Below are positions 25,001 through 37,624 of a stretch of DNA of 64,000 nucleotides, piece by piece. Made by a program: the position numbers and the translations under genes. The stretch's first letter is position 1. Each line of letters starts with the position of its first letter. This stretch comes from Xanthostigma xanthostigma. Taxonomy: Eukaryota; Arthropoda; Insecta; Raphidioptera; Raphidiidae. A model generated the notes under the pieces. That model was not told the DNA's origin and searched no databases. It saw nothing but the letters and a program-made list of their open reading frames with translations. Location of the stretch: the NCBI GenBank assembly GCA_963575645.1, contig OY754466.1:39340001-39404000 (forward strand), in the 5' to 3' direction.

Positions 25001-28000
25001 CATAATAGGCCAGTGTTGGGACAAGACTAGAATATTACAAAAATAAACAAGCAAGACTTAATGTACTTGCACTTCTTCGCCCTTCAAGTATAGAACTGCT
25101 ATCGATAACAATGGACGCGCTCACGTATATGCGGTAACAGTTTCGCGTCGGCCCGTTACCCGTTGACTAAAACGGCCGTTAACAAGAGCCCTAACTCTGT
25201 AATGTCATAATCCGTGTGTCGTGTATCATGTAGGTGTAGGTACGAGTCAAACCCGTTGGCTGAATAATATAGATAAAGAGAACACAGTTCTATCACATGA
25301 CAGTGACAGATGCTTATTTATCTAGTGTGCTGACGGTGAATGCAGCTCAAAGCCGATCTAAATAACACGTTATGATAATAATATTCTTTATTGTGTTAAA
25401 TACATACAGTTTACACTCGTCATATATTTGTCGGTCAGGGGGTATCTGATGATGACGTTTCATGTGCTGCTTCAGAGCGCAGAACAGCGTCTGAACGTAA
25501 AAAAAGTTTGCCACACAGAACATACACGAGTTTTGTTGTCTGCCAGTGGCTGTTCAACTAAAGGCCGGTGTGCACGAGGTTAGTTTTGACGCTGGAATAA
25601 CTGCTGAGACTTGAGTTGGCTGCGAGAATGAAAATGACGTCACTGCGGGCTCGTGTGAGTGGTTAGAATCGAGATTTCAATATTAGAACCGGGACTATTT
25701 TTCGTGCCTGTTTTTGTACTTGTTTTGATCAAGAATCAATCAGAAAACAGTTTCTTGTCACGTGGGCGATATTGGCATATGTCATTAACATGGCGTCAAA
25801 GTGTGTGTTCTGTTCAGAGACAATAAACGTCCACCTTTGTTAACATTCGAACTGTCACTGCGCACGCACCAAAACCATCTACAAATCCACTTTGAAAACA
25901 CGCATTGTGTGAAGCCAGCGCATGAGAACAATCAGGAAATGCAGCGCCACAGCACGCTTGGAACATTGCAGCGAAATCAAGCAACGAATCTAGCGGCAAA
26001 ACCAGCCTCGTGTGCAGCGACTTTTATGAACACTTGACAAGTACCGATGAAATATTAAATTGGTTTATTTGTTCACAGTTGAACATATTTTGTACAGATG
26101 CAGAGTTATAGCCAATATAGATTGTTCGCATTTGCATTGTTCAACGATTCAAGCTTTCTTATTGGGTCAACACGCCAAAATATTTTCCTGCATTGAATAC
26201 TCCCTATGGAAAGGGCTTTTATTCGAAGTAAGTATTATTCAGAAGAATTAAAGACACTCGAGTAAATTTTGGATCGTGAGAGATTTTGGATGGAGCGCGT
26301 ATTGTTTTGTAATAAAAATTTCAAACACTTAAGCGACCTACACACCTTGATGTTAGCTGCAATGTAGACATCGACTCTTATGTTACATGAAACTTGCATC
26401 AGTTGCATAAACGCCCAGAGTCGGATTAAGAAGCGAAGGGGCCCGTAGGCGGGACCCTGGGGGGGGGGGCTATCGCCTATGTAAGGGGACGAAAATCAAT
26501 TGAAATAAGAATAGCATTTGAAAATGAACTTTTGAAATAATATGAAAAATTATTAATTTATTTATACTATGCCAAAAAATAAATATATAAATACAATGAT
26601 AACGTTTATAATAGAAAGAGAGCACCGACAAATACGTCGCTGTAGATAATGTAGAGCACTTATTTTTCAACTGTTGTAAAATAAGTGCTCTACATTATCT
26701 ACAATAATTTGTAATACAACACTACATAAAAGGAAAAAATGGATGTTATGAGAGTACTTCATTGAACAAGCTTTAATGATTTCTAATCAGCCTGTAACTT
26801 GCAACATAAACACGCTGTACCTTCACATTTTCTCAAATTAGCATAACATAAATGAGAAAATTACAAAATGAAAATATTCTATCACCTTCTGGAGATCTTA
26901 AAAGAAATTATGACGAAGAATTTGGAACAAAAAATTAACAATTTTCTATCTTTCATGTTTGTATAATATGATTTTTTTTTCTAATCCAAAAAAAATTCAT
27001 TTTCATTTTTTTTTTATTCATTTTCATTTTTTTCTCAATTTTTCCACTTTGGTGGGGCCCCAAGATTTGGGGGGCCGCCTATAACGTCTACACAGTAAAT
27101 CCGGCTCTGTAAACGCCTACTTAAATCGAAACCTATTGCGATGCCTGAATCGACTCGATGTTCATGCAACACAAGAACAGTAGGGGTAAGTTATCTTCTA
27201 GGTACCTAGTGCTTGACGAATAAAATGAGATACGTTTTGCCAACACCAGTTTTATTAGCAGTAGTTGGGGCACTCTTTATACTCCATAAAAGAAAAAGAA
27301 AATCAAAAAGGAAATGGTCAAAAAGATGGTTTATAGAAAGAAAACGTTATTCAAATGCAAATTTATTGAAAGAGCTAAAAGTACGATCTTCATATGCTTG
27401 GTTTTTTATGTTTCTGTCTAAATACTCTTTAGCCTTTGTTTTCTAAAGACACGTATGCAGATGATAAATATTTATGAACTTTTCCCAAAATACACGATCA
27501 CTTTCCACCATGGAATTTACACAAACAAACAACAAACTAACCTCTAAAATGGCGCGGGAAAATAAATTAATATCGTCGTAGCATCGACGCAATTCTATGC
27601 ACGCTGAAACTTACATCAGCATCACCGACTCGGTGTCGTGGCTCGCGGACCAAAATGGGATTCCAGACTCTGCATCGCTGCAAGCTGCAACTGATGCCAA
27701 ATACGTGATTCACTACTACACACACTGATACTTGCATCATGAAACATAAGAGTCGATGCCTGTATCGTAGCTAACATCAAGGTGTGTAGGCCGCTTTAGA
27801 AATACTTATCAAACACACATTTATCAAGCGTGGATCAGCACGACCAGCACAGAAGGGAGCAGAATAGCCTGTTCGTGAAGTATCCAAGTTTCTGCTGGCC
27901 GGCAGGCTGGAAATGATATCACTGCTGGCTCGCCTGTTATATCACAAGATGTATTTTAAAATTAGAACAGGGACTATTTTTCTTGCTTGGTTCTCTGCTT

Positions 28001-31000
28001 GCTCTGAGCAAGAACCAATCAGAAAACGGTATCTTATCACGTGGGAGACATGAACAAACGCCTATACAAACGATCACCGTGCCATAGTGTGTGTTCTGTT
28101 CAGATACAATAAACGTCCACTTTTGCTACCGTTCTATCACTGCGCGCCCACCGAACCTACCTATAAAACAAGCTTGAAAAGACGTCTCGTGTGAAGTAAG
28201 CACATAAAAGCAATCAGAAAAATCAGCGCTAGAAAACTAGTAGTTAAATCTAGCAAGGAATCTAGCGGCAAATCTAGCCTCGGTTGCAGCAACCTTAACG
28301 CACATTAGACTGCCCTGCACCCATCAACCTGTAACCAACAACCGACAACAACCGTAAGTAGGTCGCTCGAAATTTCTGTCTAGCCGTGCTGGACCGATCT
28401 AGTGTGCTGGTGATGTTTCGTTATGGAATCCGCACTAAAAGTTGCTGATGGAAAATGCAGCTCAAAGCCGATCTAAATAATACGCTATAACTTGTGGGTC
28501 TAGAGCCGTACGGTGTACACCGGGAGTATCTGATTATGACGTTTTATGTGCTGCTTCGGAACGCAGAACAGCGCCTGAATACAAGAAAGTCAGCCACAAG
28601 AACACACACGAGTTTTGTGGTTTGCCCAGTGGCTTTTAAACTTTAGCGTTGATGAATTAATTATTACACTATTTCCTAACATTAAATATTGAAGCATGTA
28701 ATTCATTTGAAAATTACAAAGTAACTAAGATTTTAGTTGTTCTGCAGCTCTGCAGCGCTCATAGAGAAACTGTCACTGGGGATACTTAAATTTTTCTTTT
28801 GAATCGCCAATCTAATTTTGGGTCGCGAGTATACTAATTGGGTGAAAAAAATAAAATGGTATTTATTATTCAACTCTTTGATTAACGTCTGAATAAAACT
28901 CTTCAAATAAATAAAATTATCGACCAATTTTTTCAGACTATTACCTAACAAAAATTATAGTTCAATAGATGACGTTTCGGTTTGGATTTGGATCTTCTTC
29001 AGAAATAATCTAAAAAATATAAAAATTAATTAGTATCTAAGTACTTTATATATATATATAAAATTTTTATTATCATTTAAATAATAATACATTCAATATA
29101 ATACAAATAGTAATTTAAGAGTTTTTTTAAATTAGGTATTTTATAACTCTACAAAAAAGAATGAAATAATAGGGAATAAGTAGGTGGAAAGTATTAGGGA
29201 CAATGGGATAAGTTTGAAGAAACCCATATCATCTCAATGCACATGTTATGTTTATGATGTAGTCAATTTATTGTTTTAGAAATATGTGTTTTAGTCTTTT
29301 ATGCTCATATTTTTTTATTTCAGAGTTGATACTTGGTAGTTTCCGATTTTATTAATGAGACGATTTGGGTTTTTTCGCATTTTTCAAAGAATTTTTTAGA
29401 CATTTCTTTTATAATATCAATTATGTATCTACTTATTTTCTAATAAAATCAAGTTTGAATTTATATTTATTAACGAAAATTAATGAAAAATTAATAACAA
29501 ACAATTTTTTTGGTGTGTTATTAATTTTTCATTAATATTTCGTTAATAAAATAAATTCAAACTTAATTCTATTAGAAAATAAGTAGATACTAATTAATTT
29601 TTATATTTTTTTGATTATTTCTGAAGAAGCTCCAAGCCCGGACCGAACGTCATCTATTGAATTATTGAATTATAATTTTATAATTTTTGTGAATATATAG
29701 TTTGAAAAAATTGGTCGATAATTTTATTTATTTGTAGTATTTATTATATTGTTGTTTTTTAATAGGCTCTCAATGTAATCGGTGGACTGTCGTTAATTTA
29801 TTTAGATATCATGGTAATAGTGATGAGCTCCGTCATGGCCGTTAAATTTCAACAGATCACCATTCGAATTTATACCACTCTGAAGAAAACGGTAATTATC
29901 TCTGTTAAAAACATATATTTAATACTCCAATATTGCTAGTAGGGATCGAGAGAAAGACTCATTATTACTGTGCAGACATACAGGCTGTGTGCACGAAGTC
30001 TACTAGCGCTACTAGTGGGTAATAGAGAATTATTGAACTCACTTTTTATGGAAATCGCGACATGTTTATAAGGTGATAAGACAAAAACTTTAGTTTGCCA
30101 TGATGTGTCAAAAAGAAAATGTGATAAGAAAAACTGATGTTAATTTGTTTACACTGACAGTGGAACGTCAAATTAGGGCGCCAATTGTCTTTATTTTACT
30201 TAAATCGCCATCAGCGCAACAGTCCGGAACATAACAAGCATTTCCAGATCGCTTAGTTTTCCTGTGCTTTCTTTGTAATTAAAAAACTTATAACTAATTA
30301 TAACTATTTTATTTTTAATAAACATTGCTCACTGACATACGGAGAATCTGAGTTTGAAGTTTCCCCTAGTGCTCACCACAAACGCTCGCATCGAAAAATT
30401 TGTAACTCCGCCTCCCTGCACATAGCCCATATGTGTCTGTATCACTTATTGTACGCTGAGTCTCATGCGCATGTCCGTGAATATATGCCACAACTGGATT
30501 TTAAGCTGTGAAGGGAGATGGCTTGCCCTACTCCACTTGCCAATTGCCCCACTACAGACGCGAGGCTTGTGCACAACGGGTCAAATACCAAGAATGAGAT
30601 AGAAACATGGACATTTGCTGTCTCACTTCATGGGCCACGCTTCCACTTACGGCCACTAGCAATATAGGAGTATTGAATATATATGGTTAAGAATGTGACT
30701 TGAGTATGTTATCATAGAGTGCCCATCGGCAAAAATTTTATTGATATATTATACTCTCCCCAAACTTTGTATACGGCTTCATTAGGCCTAGTCTGACACC
30801 TATTTCCTCTATGACTTTTCTTGATTTTGGGGCGTTTTCCCTCTAATGTTTCCGAACGATGTCGTTTTAACTTCCCGCTTAAAAAAAAAAAAATTTTTTT
30901 TTCAAAAATTGGGAAGTTATTGGTTTCACCCCGATTTTCGAAAATTGAGTTTTCGCCAGATCTCGACGTTTTGAGGTCCTAGGAAGCTATTGAAACTATT

Positions 31001-34000
31001 TTGACGATGATGTCCGTAGGGCTGGATGTGTTTGTGTGTGTGTGTGTGTGTGTATGTATGTAAACCTTTTATATCTTTTGAACGGAGTGTCCGACTGAAA
31101 CGCGGTTTGCGGCATCTGACGTGATCTTGGTGAACTTAGACTTCCTGAAAATTTGAAACGATTCGGCCCAAAAAATTTTGAGAAATCTTAAAAAAACAAG
31201 TTTCAAAAATTTGTAAAAATTTGTTTTTGTAAAATATTTTCTAAACTACTAAACTGATTAATTCCAAAATCTAATCAGCTCTTCTCCTTAACAAACTGCG
31301 TCGATTTCCGCAAACCGCATCAAAATCGGCTCATTTATTCACGAGATACCGTGAACGAAAAAATCGTAAAAAAGTGTTTTTTTAAAATGACTCTTAAAAT
31401 TGTTATCAGATCGATTTTTTTGTAATAAATTACTTAGGCTAAAAAAACTGCGTCGATCGCCGCAAACCAGATCAAAATTGGTTCATTTGTTCATGAGATA
31501 ACGTGAACGAAAAATTAGGAAAAAAGTAATTTTTTTAAATTACTTGTAAAATTCTTATCAAATCGATTTTTTTGTAATAATTTACTTTTTTAGGTTTAAA
31601 AACTGCGTCGATTGCCGCAAACCTCATCAAAATCGGCTCATTTGTTCACGAGATATTGTGAACGAAAAATTTGTAAAAATGTGTTTTTTTTAAATTACTC
31701 GTAAAATTCCTATGAGATCGATTTTTCTGTAATAAATTACTTTTTTAGGTTAAAAAATTGCGTCGACTGCCGCAAATGGCATCAAAATCGGTTCATTTGT
31801 TCATGAGATATCGTGAACGAAAATTTCGTAACAAAGTGTTTTTTTTTTTGAGCTCGAAGAGCTAAAAAATAAACTTCTTGCTATATTTTATATATTTTTG
31901 AGTGTTTTGAACTCGAAAATAGCGGGAAGTTACAGGGATGGCCTGCAGGGTCAAACTTCTTTTCAAATTTTTTTAATTGGATAGCTTAAAAACTTCAACC
32001 AAAACGCTAAAATAATGTTCTCTGACAAATAATATGAACCATTTAAAATGTCTGACACCTCGAATATGTCGAACATAGTCGAGGTGTCAGACATTTTAAA
32101 TAGTTCATATTATCTATAAATTTTTACATGTCGTCAAAACGACATCGTTCGGAAACATTAGAGGGAAAACGCCCCAAAATCAAGAAAAGTCATAGAGGAA
32201 ATACGTGTCAGACTAGGCCTAATGAAGCCGTATACAAAGTTTGGGGAGAGTATGTATCAATAAAATTTTTGCCGATGGGCACTCTGACTATCAGTTTCAT
32301 TTGTTACAAATTTATTTTTTAGATAACAACTCAGTCATTTTGGAACGAAATCAGGCGCGACTTCTGCTATGTCAGAAACATGTGTCAAACGCTCGACAAC
32401 ACCATATCGAATTTAATATTATTTTCATTAATATCCAATTTATTTTCAATATGTTTAACATTATTTCAAAGCTTCAGGTACGTTTTTTGGAGAATTTTAT
32501 ATACATTGACTTATTTTGAACTGGTCAACATGCGGGTTTTACTTGATGTACATTTCAAAAGATTTTAAACATCAACAAAAATCGGTATATCGCAAGATAC
32601 AGTGTATGTTTATAACATATTTAAATTTGATTTGTGATATTAATTGTGGTCGGCTGTAAGATATCTGGGACATATTATCCAGTAGGGTAGGACGGGGGGA
32701 TGGCGAAAACATGGTGTATTTTTTAAATTATTTATTATAAATCAAAATTAAGAAGAGTAACAAAGTCTTTAATTATCGAGTAATCAACAATTTAACAACA
32801 AAAGCATATATCTTTCATCTACTAGTAGTAGGAAAACATTAAAAAAACATGTTTGAGCGGCATTGCCCCTGACTTTGGGTAATGCCGCTCAGGGTCTCAA
32901 AAGAAGTGTACCCAATCCAATCCGGCTGTTTTGCTGCTTTGATCAAAATTGTTTTTGATATTGTTGCGCTCAGCAAATTTATAAACAAGTTTACGCAAAT
33001 CTGCAACACTGAGTCCATAGTATAGCGAGCCCCAGCAACTTAACTTGTTCAGCACCTGATTAAAAATTAGATCAGCGCGGCCGCAAACGAAGAAACGCTC
33101 TTCATCGGTCGCATGACACGAGCTGACTGTCCGTTTGCATCGCTGTCTATTAGAGGCCCCCTCCCCTCGCGCTTCACGCGACGTGACGTGTTGTTACGTT
33201 CCTTTTTGACAGAGTTACAGAGGTGAGCGCCATTCCCCCTCCCTCCCCTACATCAACGATGGGCTAACTATGGCTTCCAAAGAGCGACCAGCATTAATCT
33301 CTATATTGTTTCAAGGTTCTCTAATCTCTATTGTTCGTTACGCTTAGGTAAATTTACGATCCTAAGTGAGACAAGTATAGTTTTCAAGTATAACAAAAAT
33401 ATTTTCTCTCATTCTCTTTTACAGTCGCTTATTGGAGCTATAGAGGGTAGAGGTAGTCATCTTATATAGGGGTAAAACTGAAAAAGTGTCCATCTGAAAG
33501 CGTCAAATAGCAGTTCAAAAAGTGACCAGAATGGCCCTAGTGTAGTTTAATATAAATCAGCAGTTGTAGATGAAGTGGTGTGCTGAAAGGAAATATTTTT
33601 GGCGACTAGAGTAGTTAATATATTCACTAGAGCTGTAACAAACCGTATGTATTCGTTACTGAGTAACGGGTACATCGTCTGACTCGAAGTAACGAATCGT
33701 TATTTACAAATTCATTTCGTTACTCGCATCTTTCGCATCCATGTCAGTTCGACTCGTTTGATGCGGTTATACGTTATACGAACGAAATCATTCCGTATCA
33801 CGTACTGATTACGTATGCGAAGAGCCTCGATGCGATGGTAGTGGTACATGCTTGATGCTGTTGCCTGTTAGTACACGATTGTATGTCGTATGAAAAGTAA
33901 CGAGTAACGTAACGATACGAAAGTAACGGGTACTGGTTCTTTAAGTAACGAATACATACGAGTACACAATTTCTCGTTACTTTTACAGCTCTAATATTCA

Positions 34001-37000
34001 CAGTAAATAAAACCTCAATCACTTATACGTAATCAAGCATTATTTGGTAAATATAACCTAGAAAATCATCAGAGAGAAATTGACACTCTTCCTACGGTAG
34101 CGCCATCTTAATTTCACTCGTTTTGACGGACACTTTTCATACACAGATACTGTTCTCCTTATCCTCTACCCTCCATAATTGGAGAGTTCCTAGGAGCTCA
34201 AAGAGCCGAGGCTGCCCGGCGCTGCAGTACATGGACTCTGCGGCAAACAGAATTGTTAATACAGCGTTTAATATAAATTTTAGAGATTCGCATGCAGAGT
34301 CCTTTGTGTCGGCAATTCATTATGTTTATTATATCTATTCATTCACCTTAAGAATGGCACGTGTATTGTGGGTCACCATTGCTGCTTCAAAAGTCTACGA
34401 GGAGAGTCGCCGACCTCTGACACTTTTATTTTCTTTACCACAACGAGAATATTTTATCGACGTGAGTATATGAAAATACCAAAAACTACAACATTTGTAT
34501 TTAGGTATATTCGCAGAAGTAATGCCATGGATTGTGAGAGCACATTCCCAAAGTTCGACCAACTATTTACAGGCCAATATACAAATAAAAATTCCAGCCA
34601 ATTGGGCGACGGGACCATTCCAACTTCAAAAATGTTGACATTTGATTATAATAAAGAAAATAAAATTTCTGATATCGCGTGAGGTGACGCGGGTAATGGC
34701 TAGTATTCAATATGATATTAACTATTCGTGGCCATCGTTACCTACATAATATGTTCCACATCATGTAAAAATTAGTCAAAGCTTATTTATGACAGATCCA
34801 TAAAACAAAAGGGCGGCTAATTTTTTTTTATTTTCAAAATATTTCCGAAACTATAAAGTTAAGAAAAAAAATAGAATAATAAGCCGTTATGAAAAGTATA
34901 CCATTATTATATAAAAAGTACCGTTTTAGTATATATCTCTTCTGCACATGCGCCGATTTTCCCCAAAAATAATAGGGCTCTTCGTACCAAACATCCTCCC
35001 AAAATTTGGTTTCAATCCGCTCATCCGTTTGATCTGTATTGTGTTCACAGACTAAGAAACAGACAGAGTTTTTCCAAAAATATGTTTTTTGGATTCAGGG
35101 AGCCCCAAAGAAAATTGTAAAATTTCTGAAAAGTGATTTTTGACCTAAACTAGTACCATTCCCCACTTGTGGGTTGGAATGGTAAAATTAGTCGATTTCT
35201 GACTCAAGCGCAAGAGTTGTAGAGGGAAATTATTATATTCAAGTGTGTAAGTTAGACGCCGATGACCTCAGCTGTTTAGCGTCTATAATCTACAATGTAT
35301 GACCCGTTTTGAAGGAGGTTAAATTTTTCTTTAAAACCAGTCTTTACTGCTTTCAGATTTAAACGGTAACAAAGATATGTTTACTTCTGCTGTATGAGTA
35401 ATTTTAAATATGTTTCAGGCTGAGCGGCTAACCGAACAACTTTGTGAAGAGCAAATAACATTAACAGGCATGAAATTCTTCTCAATGAAACGGTCTGTCA
35501 TATTAACGGTAATTTAAATTGAAAACTAACGGAATTTTCCTTTAAATTCTTTCCAAGATTTTAAAAACCATAACCAGAAAACCATTCGCGCGTCTCGAGA
35601 TATCCTTGTAAGATATACTGCCAGAATATTGATCGAATTGCTCGAGATATCGCAAGCAACTTCAAGATAGAAAAGGGAACCAATCAGGAGCTCAGAAAGC
35701 CGGACGAAAAAGGCTGCCTACATGGGGAAAAACGGCAACTTTACTCTTGTGTTCTCCTTTCTCTCTTTTAGATATATTTCACAGGCATAACTTTTATGCG
35801 TGGAACATGCTTTACATTCATTGCTTTGTCATTCCATTAAACAAATTGTACTATAATTGGGCTTTTGAATGAAATTTTTTTTCGTCATAAATGGAAAGAT
35901 CGTATATAAGTTTTATAATAAAACTATTTTTCTTTTTTTTATTTTCGTTATAATTCAAAAGTTATATCAAATTAAAAATAAATTTTTGTACCCAGTTCCG
36001 AGAACGCGCCGATATTTCCCGAACATAATGTGACGTCATAATGTTTTAGTCAATACACATGTAGAATTGATAGTATACTGCGTATATACATTTTACCATT
36101 ATGACGTCACAACTGTCAAAAACAATTTTAGTGCGTTTGCAGTCACGTGATTTTTTTTAATATTTTATCAATTTTAAATTGTTTATCATTAATTTAAAAA
36201 AAGTTTTTTGAAAGTTTTTCGCATCGATTATCAGTATTATTTATAATAAAGTTTTAAAATACAATAAAAAAATCGATAATTATTTTTTTTTCAAAAGCCT
36301 AATTATGACGACTCTCTCCTTACTATAGATAATCTCGTCGAGCCGAGATTGTCAATTCTCCTCGCCTCAAGCTTCAAGAAATCTCGACTTTACGGAATAT
36401 AGAAATAACTAATTAATTGTTGTTGCTATAATCCATCTTAAAATATTTATATTTTAATATTATAAATGCGAAAGTATAATTCTGCCTGCCTGTCTGTCTG
36501 TCTGCTACCTTTTTATGCCTAAACTGCTGATCAGATTTAGATAAAATTTGGGAAGGAGTCCATCCTGAGGAATATCTAAAAAATCCTGAAGGAGGTGAAA
36601 TAGGGGATGAAAGTTTGTATGGAGAATCTATCATTTATCAAGTTAGAGATACATATTTAAGCTTTTGCTAAAAAATGAATATTTATTTCAGCGTTTTTGC
36701 AAAATCATCACTCAAGGGAGTAAAATAGTAAAATAATACGGGTTGTTGTTGCCTTGCAAAGTCGCGGGTAGCGGCTAGTATCTAAAAATTATTTCATTAT
36801 CCAAGTACCCAATAACACTAATAATATATAATTTAATAATGATGTTTGGATGAAGAAATTCTTCGTAGCATAGGATCAGAAAAAAAGCAATAACTATGGT
36901 AGAAATTACATTTATTGTGCTGAAGTTTCGACAATTATTTTTGTTATCTTCGAAGCTCAAATGCGGTTTAGGGTAGTATTTTCAATCAACAAAAATACTA

Positions 37001-37315
37001 TCCTAAACCGCATTTGAGCTCCGAAATGACAAAAATAATTGTCGAAATGTCAGCATAATAATAGCAAGTTCTACCATAGTATTGTTTTTTTCTGATTCTA
37101 TGCTATGAAAAATTTCTTCATCCAAACATCATAATCAACCAAGATCATATTCAGCTCTGCGTTGAGATAAGTTTTCTTCATATGTAATTAATTAATATTT
37201 CCGTACTATCAAGCCCTAAGTGGTTATTACAAAATTAGAACCTATTGGTTGTTTTTAGGTTGCCGCAAGTATAGTTACATATGAGTTGGTTCTAATACAA
37301 TATCAAGACGGTTAA
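22086..37315 (+). CDS. Sugar gustatory receptor C (complete, 8 exons, 427 aa)
   Basis: Complete receptor of the insect sugar clade, expected in the dendrite membrane of sweet-sensing neurons as a subunit of a sugar-gated cation channel. Exons: 22086-22425, 24275-24463, 26079-26227, 29766-29891, 32323-32477, 34284-34461, 35419-35508, 37259-37315. Splice borders are all AG/GT and phases (1,1,0,0,2,0,0) match D and E. The joined frame is 428 codons, normal for the family. Landmarks: ALMPVSGI then LSFDW near residue 60-80, ILARRWPNFMSKW in exon 2, EYSLWKG in exon 3, CQTLDNTIS in exon 5, YEESRRPL in exon 6, ITLTGMKFFS in exon 7 and TYELVLIQY at the C terminus. In exon 4 the motif SYAMT, kept in A, D and E (SYAMT), is SSVMA here. 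The start is the first in-frame ATG; later Mets at codons 11 and 25 are alternatives. A possible polyadenylation signal AATAAA lies at 37418. Confidence 0.92.
22590..22660. repeat. Small hairpin repeat with T-arm-like core
   Basis: Inverted arms AAACAATGTCACGTCGGGAT and ATCCCAACGGTGACATTGTT enclose GGGGTTCGTATCCC, close to a tRNA B box. Its layout echoes the core of the foldback at 5003-5429 (TGTCACTGTCGGGA with TTCAAGTCCCGACAGTGACA). It lies in intron 1 of gene C. Confidence 0.5.
23018..23706. mobile_element. Foldback element in intron 1 of C
   Basis: Imperfect inverted arms of about 230 bases (23018-23252 and 23475-23706) surround a spacer of about 220. The arms contain several copies of the self-complementary word CAACGCGTTGTGG. 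No coding capacity is seen. Confidence 0.75.
23755..24072. mobile_element. Helitron-like element in intron 1 of C
   Basis: It starts near ATCTCTCTCTCTATTC and ends GGACCGCTAGT, matching the TC...CTAG form with a T following. The interior contains GGCTGGACCGATTTTGATG, common in short insect Helitrons. Ends are approximate. Confidence 0.5.
24684..25191. mobile_element. TIR MITE in intron 2 of C
   Basis: Imperfect inverted ends are CGGCCTCTTGTTAACG and CGGCCGTTAACAAGAGCCC. The GC-rich subterminal sequence contains GACGGGCGACGGGCCGACG. The target duplication is not clear. Confidence 0.5.
25562..26031. mobile_element. CACACGAGG-family MITE, intron 2 of C
   Basis: Ends are AAAGGCCGGTGTGCACGAGG and CCTCGTGTGCAGCGACTTT. 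It stops about 50 bases before the exon 3 acceptor at 26078. Confidence 0.75.
26613..26704. repeat. Short hairpin in intron 3 of C
   Basis: GATAATGTAGAGCACTTATT and AATAAGTGCTCTACATTATC form an exact stem of about 23 bases with a short loop. The flanks are AT-rich with no gene seen between 26228 and 27860. Confidence 0.6.
27880..28295. mobile_element. CACACGAGG-family MITE, intron 3 of C
   Basis: The right end CTAGCCTCGGTTGCAGCAAC (28272) and internal family order are clear. The left end is degraded. It shares CACGTGGGAGACATGAACAA-type central sequence with other copies. Confidence 0.6.
28905..29734. repeat. Foldback element abutting exon 4 of receptor C
   Basis: Both arms are visible: TAAATAAAATTATCGACCAA on the left and TTGGTCGATAATTTTATTTA on the right. 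The internal landmarks ATGACGTTTCGG and CGGACCGAACGTCAT are inverted. It is the counterpart of 767-2130, so it predates the duplication. Confidence 0.7.
30714..32290. mobile_element. Private foldback insertion in intron 4 of C
   Basis: Inverted ends of more than 30 bases begin AGAGTGCCCATCGGCAAAAA and close TTTTTGCCGATGGGCACTCT. The arms extend to about 30867 and from about 32125. Gene A lacks it: TATGTCATCAGTTTC reads through at 3078. A TAACTTCCCGC element is nested inside. A second hairpin with AGGTGTCAGACATTTTAAAT lies near 32040-32110. Confidence 0.7.
30868..31969. mobile_element. TAACTTCCCGC-family element, four internal repeats
   Basis: Same ends as 14504-15318, nested in the insertion above. 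The internal unit with GCGTCGA...CCGCAAA occurs four times (near 31305, 31447, 31601 and 31759), against two in the other copy. Confidence 0.7.
32682..33241. mobile_element. Private MITE in intron 5 of C
   Basis: Imperfect inverted ends are TAGGGTAGGACGGGGGGAT and GCCATTCCCCCTCCCTCCCC. It is absent from gene A, where CCAGCACATCAACG is continuous near 3798. No clear target duplication was found. Confidence 0.6.
33439..34177. mobile_element. TIR element with 8-bp duplication in intron 5 of C
   Basis: Counterpart of 3945-4365 with ends TATAGAGGGTAGAGG and CCTCTACCCTCCATA. The left flank is ATTGGAGC and the right flank ATTGGAGA, the last base having changed. A hAT MITE is nested at 33628-33993. 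Confidence 0.7.
33628..33993. mobile_element. hAT MITE nested in the older TIR element
   Basis: Inverted ends are TAGAGCTGTAA and TTTTACAGCTCTA, with the exact 8-bp duplication ATATTCAC (33620-33627 and 33994-34001). The empty site is preserved in gene A (TATATTCACAGTAAA near 4180). The interior is rich in GTAACGAAT-type words. Confidence 0.85.
34614..35183. mobile_element. CATTCCAAC-ended element, intron 6 of C
   Basis: Ends ACCATTCCAAC and GTTGGAATGGT. It is the same insertion as in gene A but without the tRNA-like foldback. Confidence 0.6.
35868..36299. mobile_element. Private TIR element in intron 7 of C
   Basis: Ends are GGGCTTTTGAATG and TTTTCAAAAGCCT. Gene A lacks it (ACTATAATTATGACTC near 9178). 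It is a non-coding AT-rich element of about 430 bases. The duplication is short and ambiguous (ATT or TAATT). Confidence 0.65.
36450..36782. mobile_element. Helitron-like element in intron 7 of C
   Basis: Contains CTGCCTGTCTGTCTGTCTGC near the start and ends CGCGGGTAGCGGCTAGT. It is shared with 9320-9635. Confidence 0.5.
36895..37125. repeat. Foldback repeat, intron 7 of C
   Basis: Inverted arms with GTAGTATTTTCAATC at the centre. Counterpart of 9735-9960. It ends about 130 bases before the last exon. Confidence 0.6.
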
Positions 37316-37624
37316 GATTCGTTTACATTATGAATAGCTAAATTTTAGTTTGAAATCTAAATCATATACTGTATTATGATTAGGAATTTGTAAACAAAAC
37401 GATTTGTTCTGTATAAAAATAAAAATAATTAAAATGTCAAAACTTTTTTTATAATCATTGATTCTTTATGTTTGCAGATTTAGTTGATAATATTTTCGTT
37501 CTTAAATATTAATTTGAAATTAAAAATATAACATTTAAAAGTACTACACGTTACAGTTGTTATTCCAGTCATATTCTAATTTTTCCTTCCCAATATAGTA
37601 AAATCAAAAGTTTTGCATGTATAA

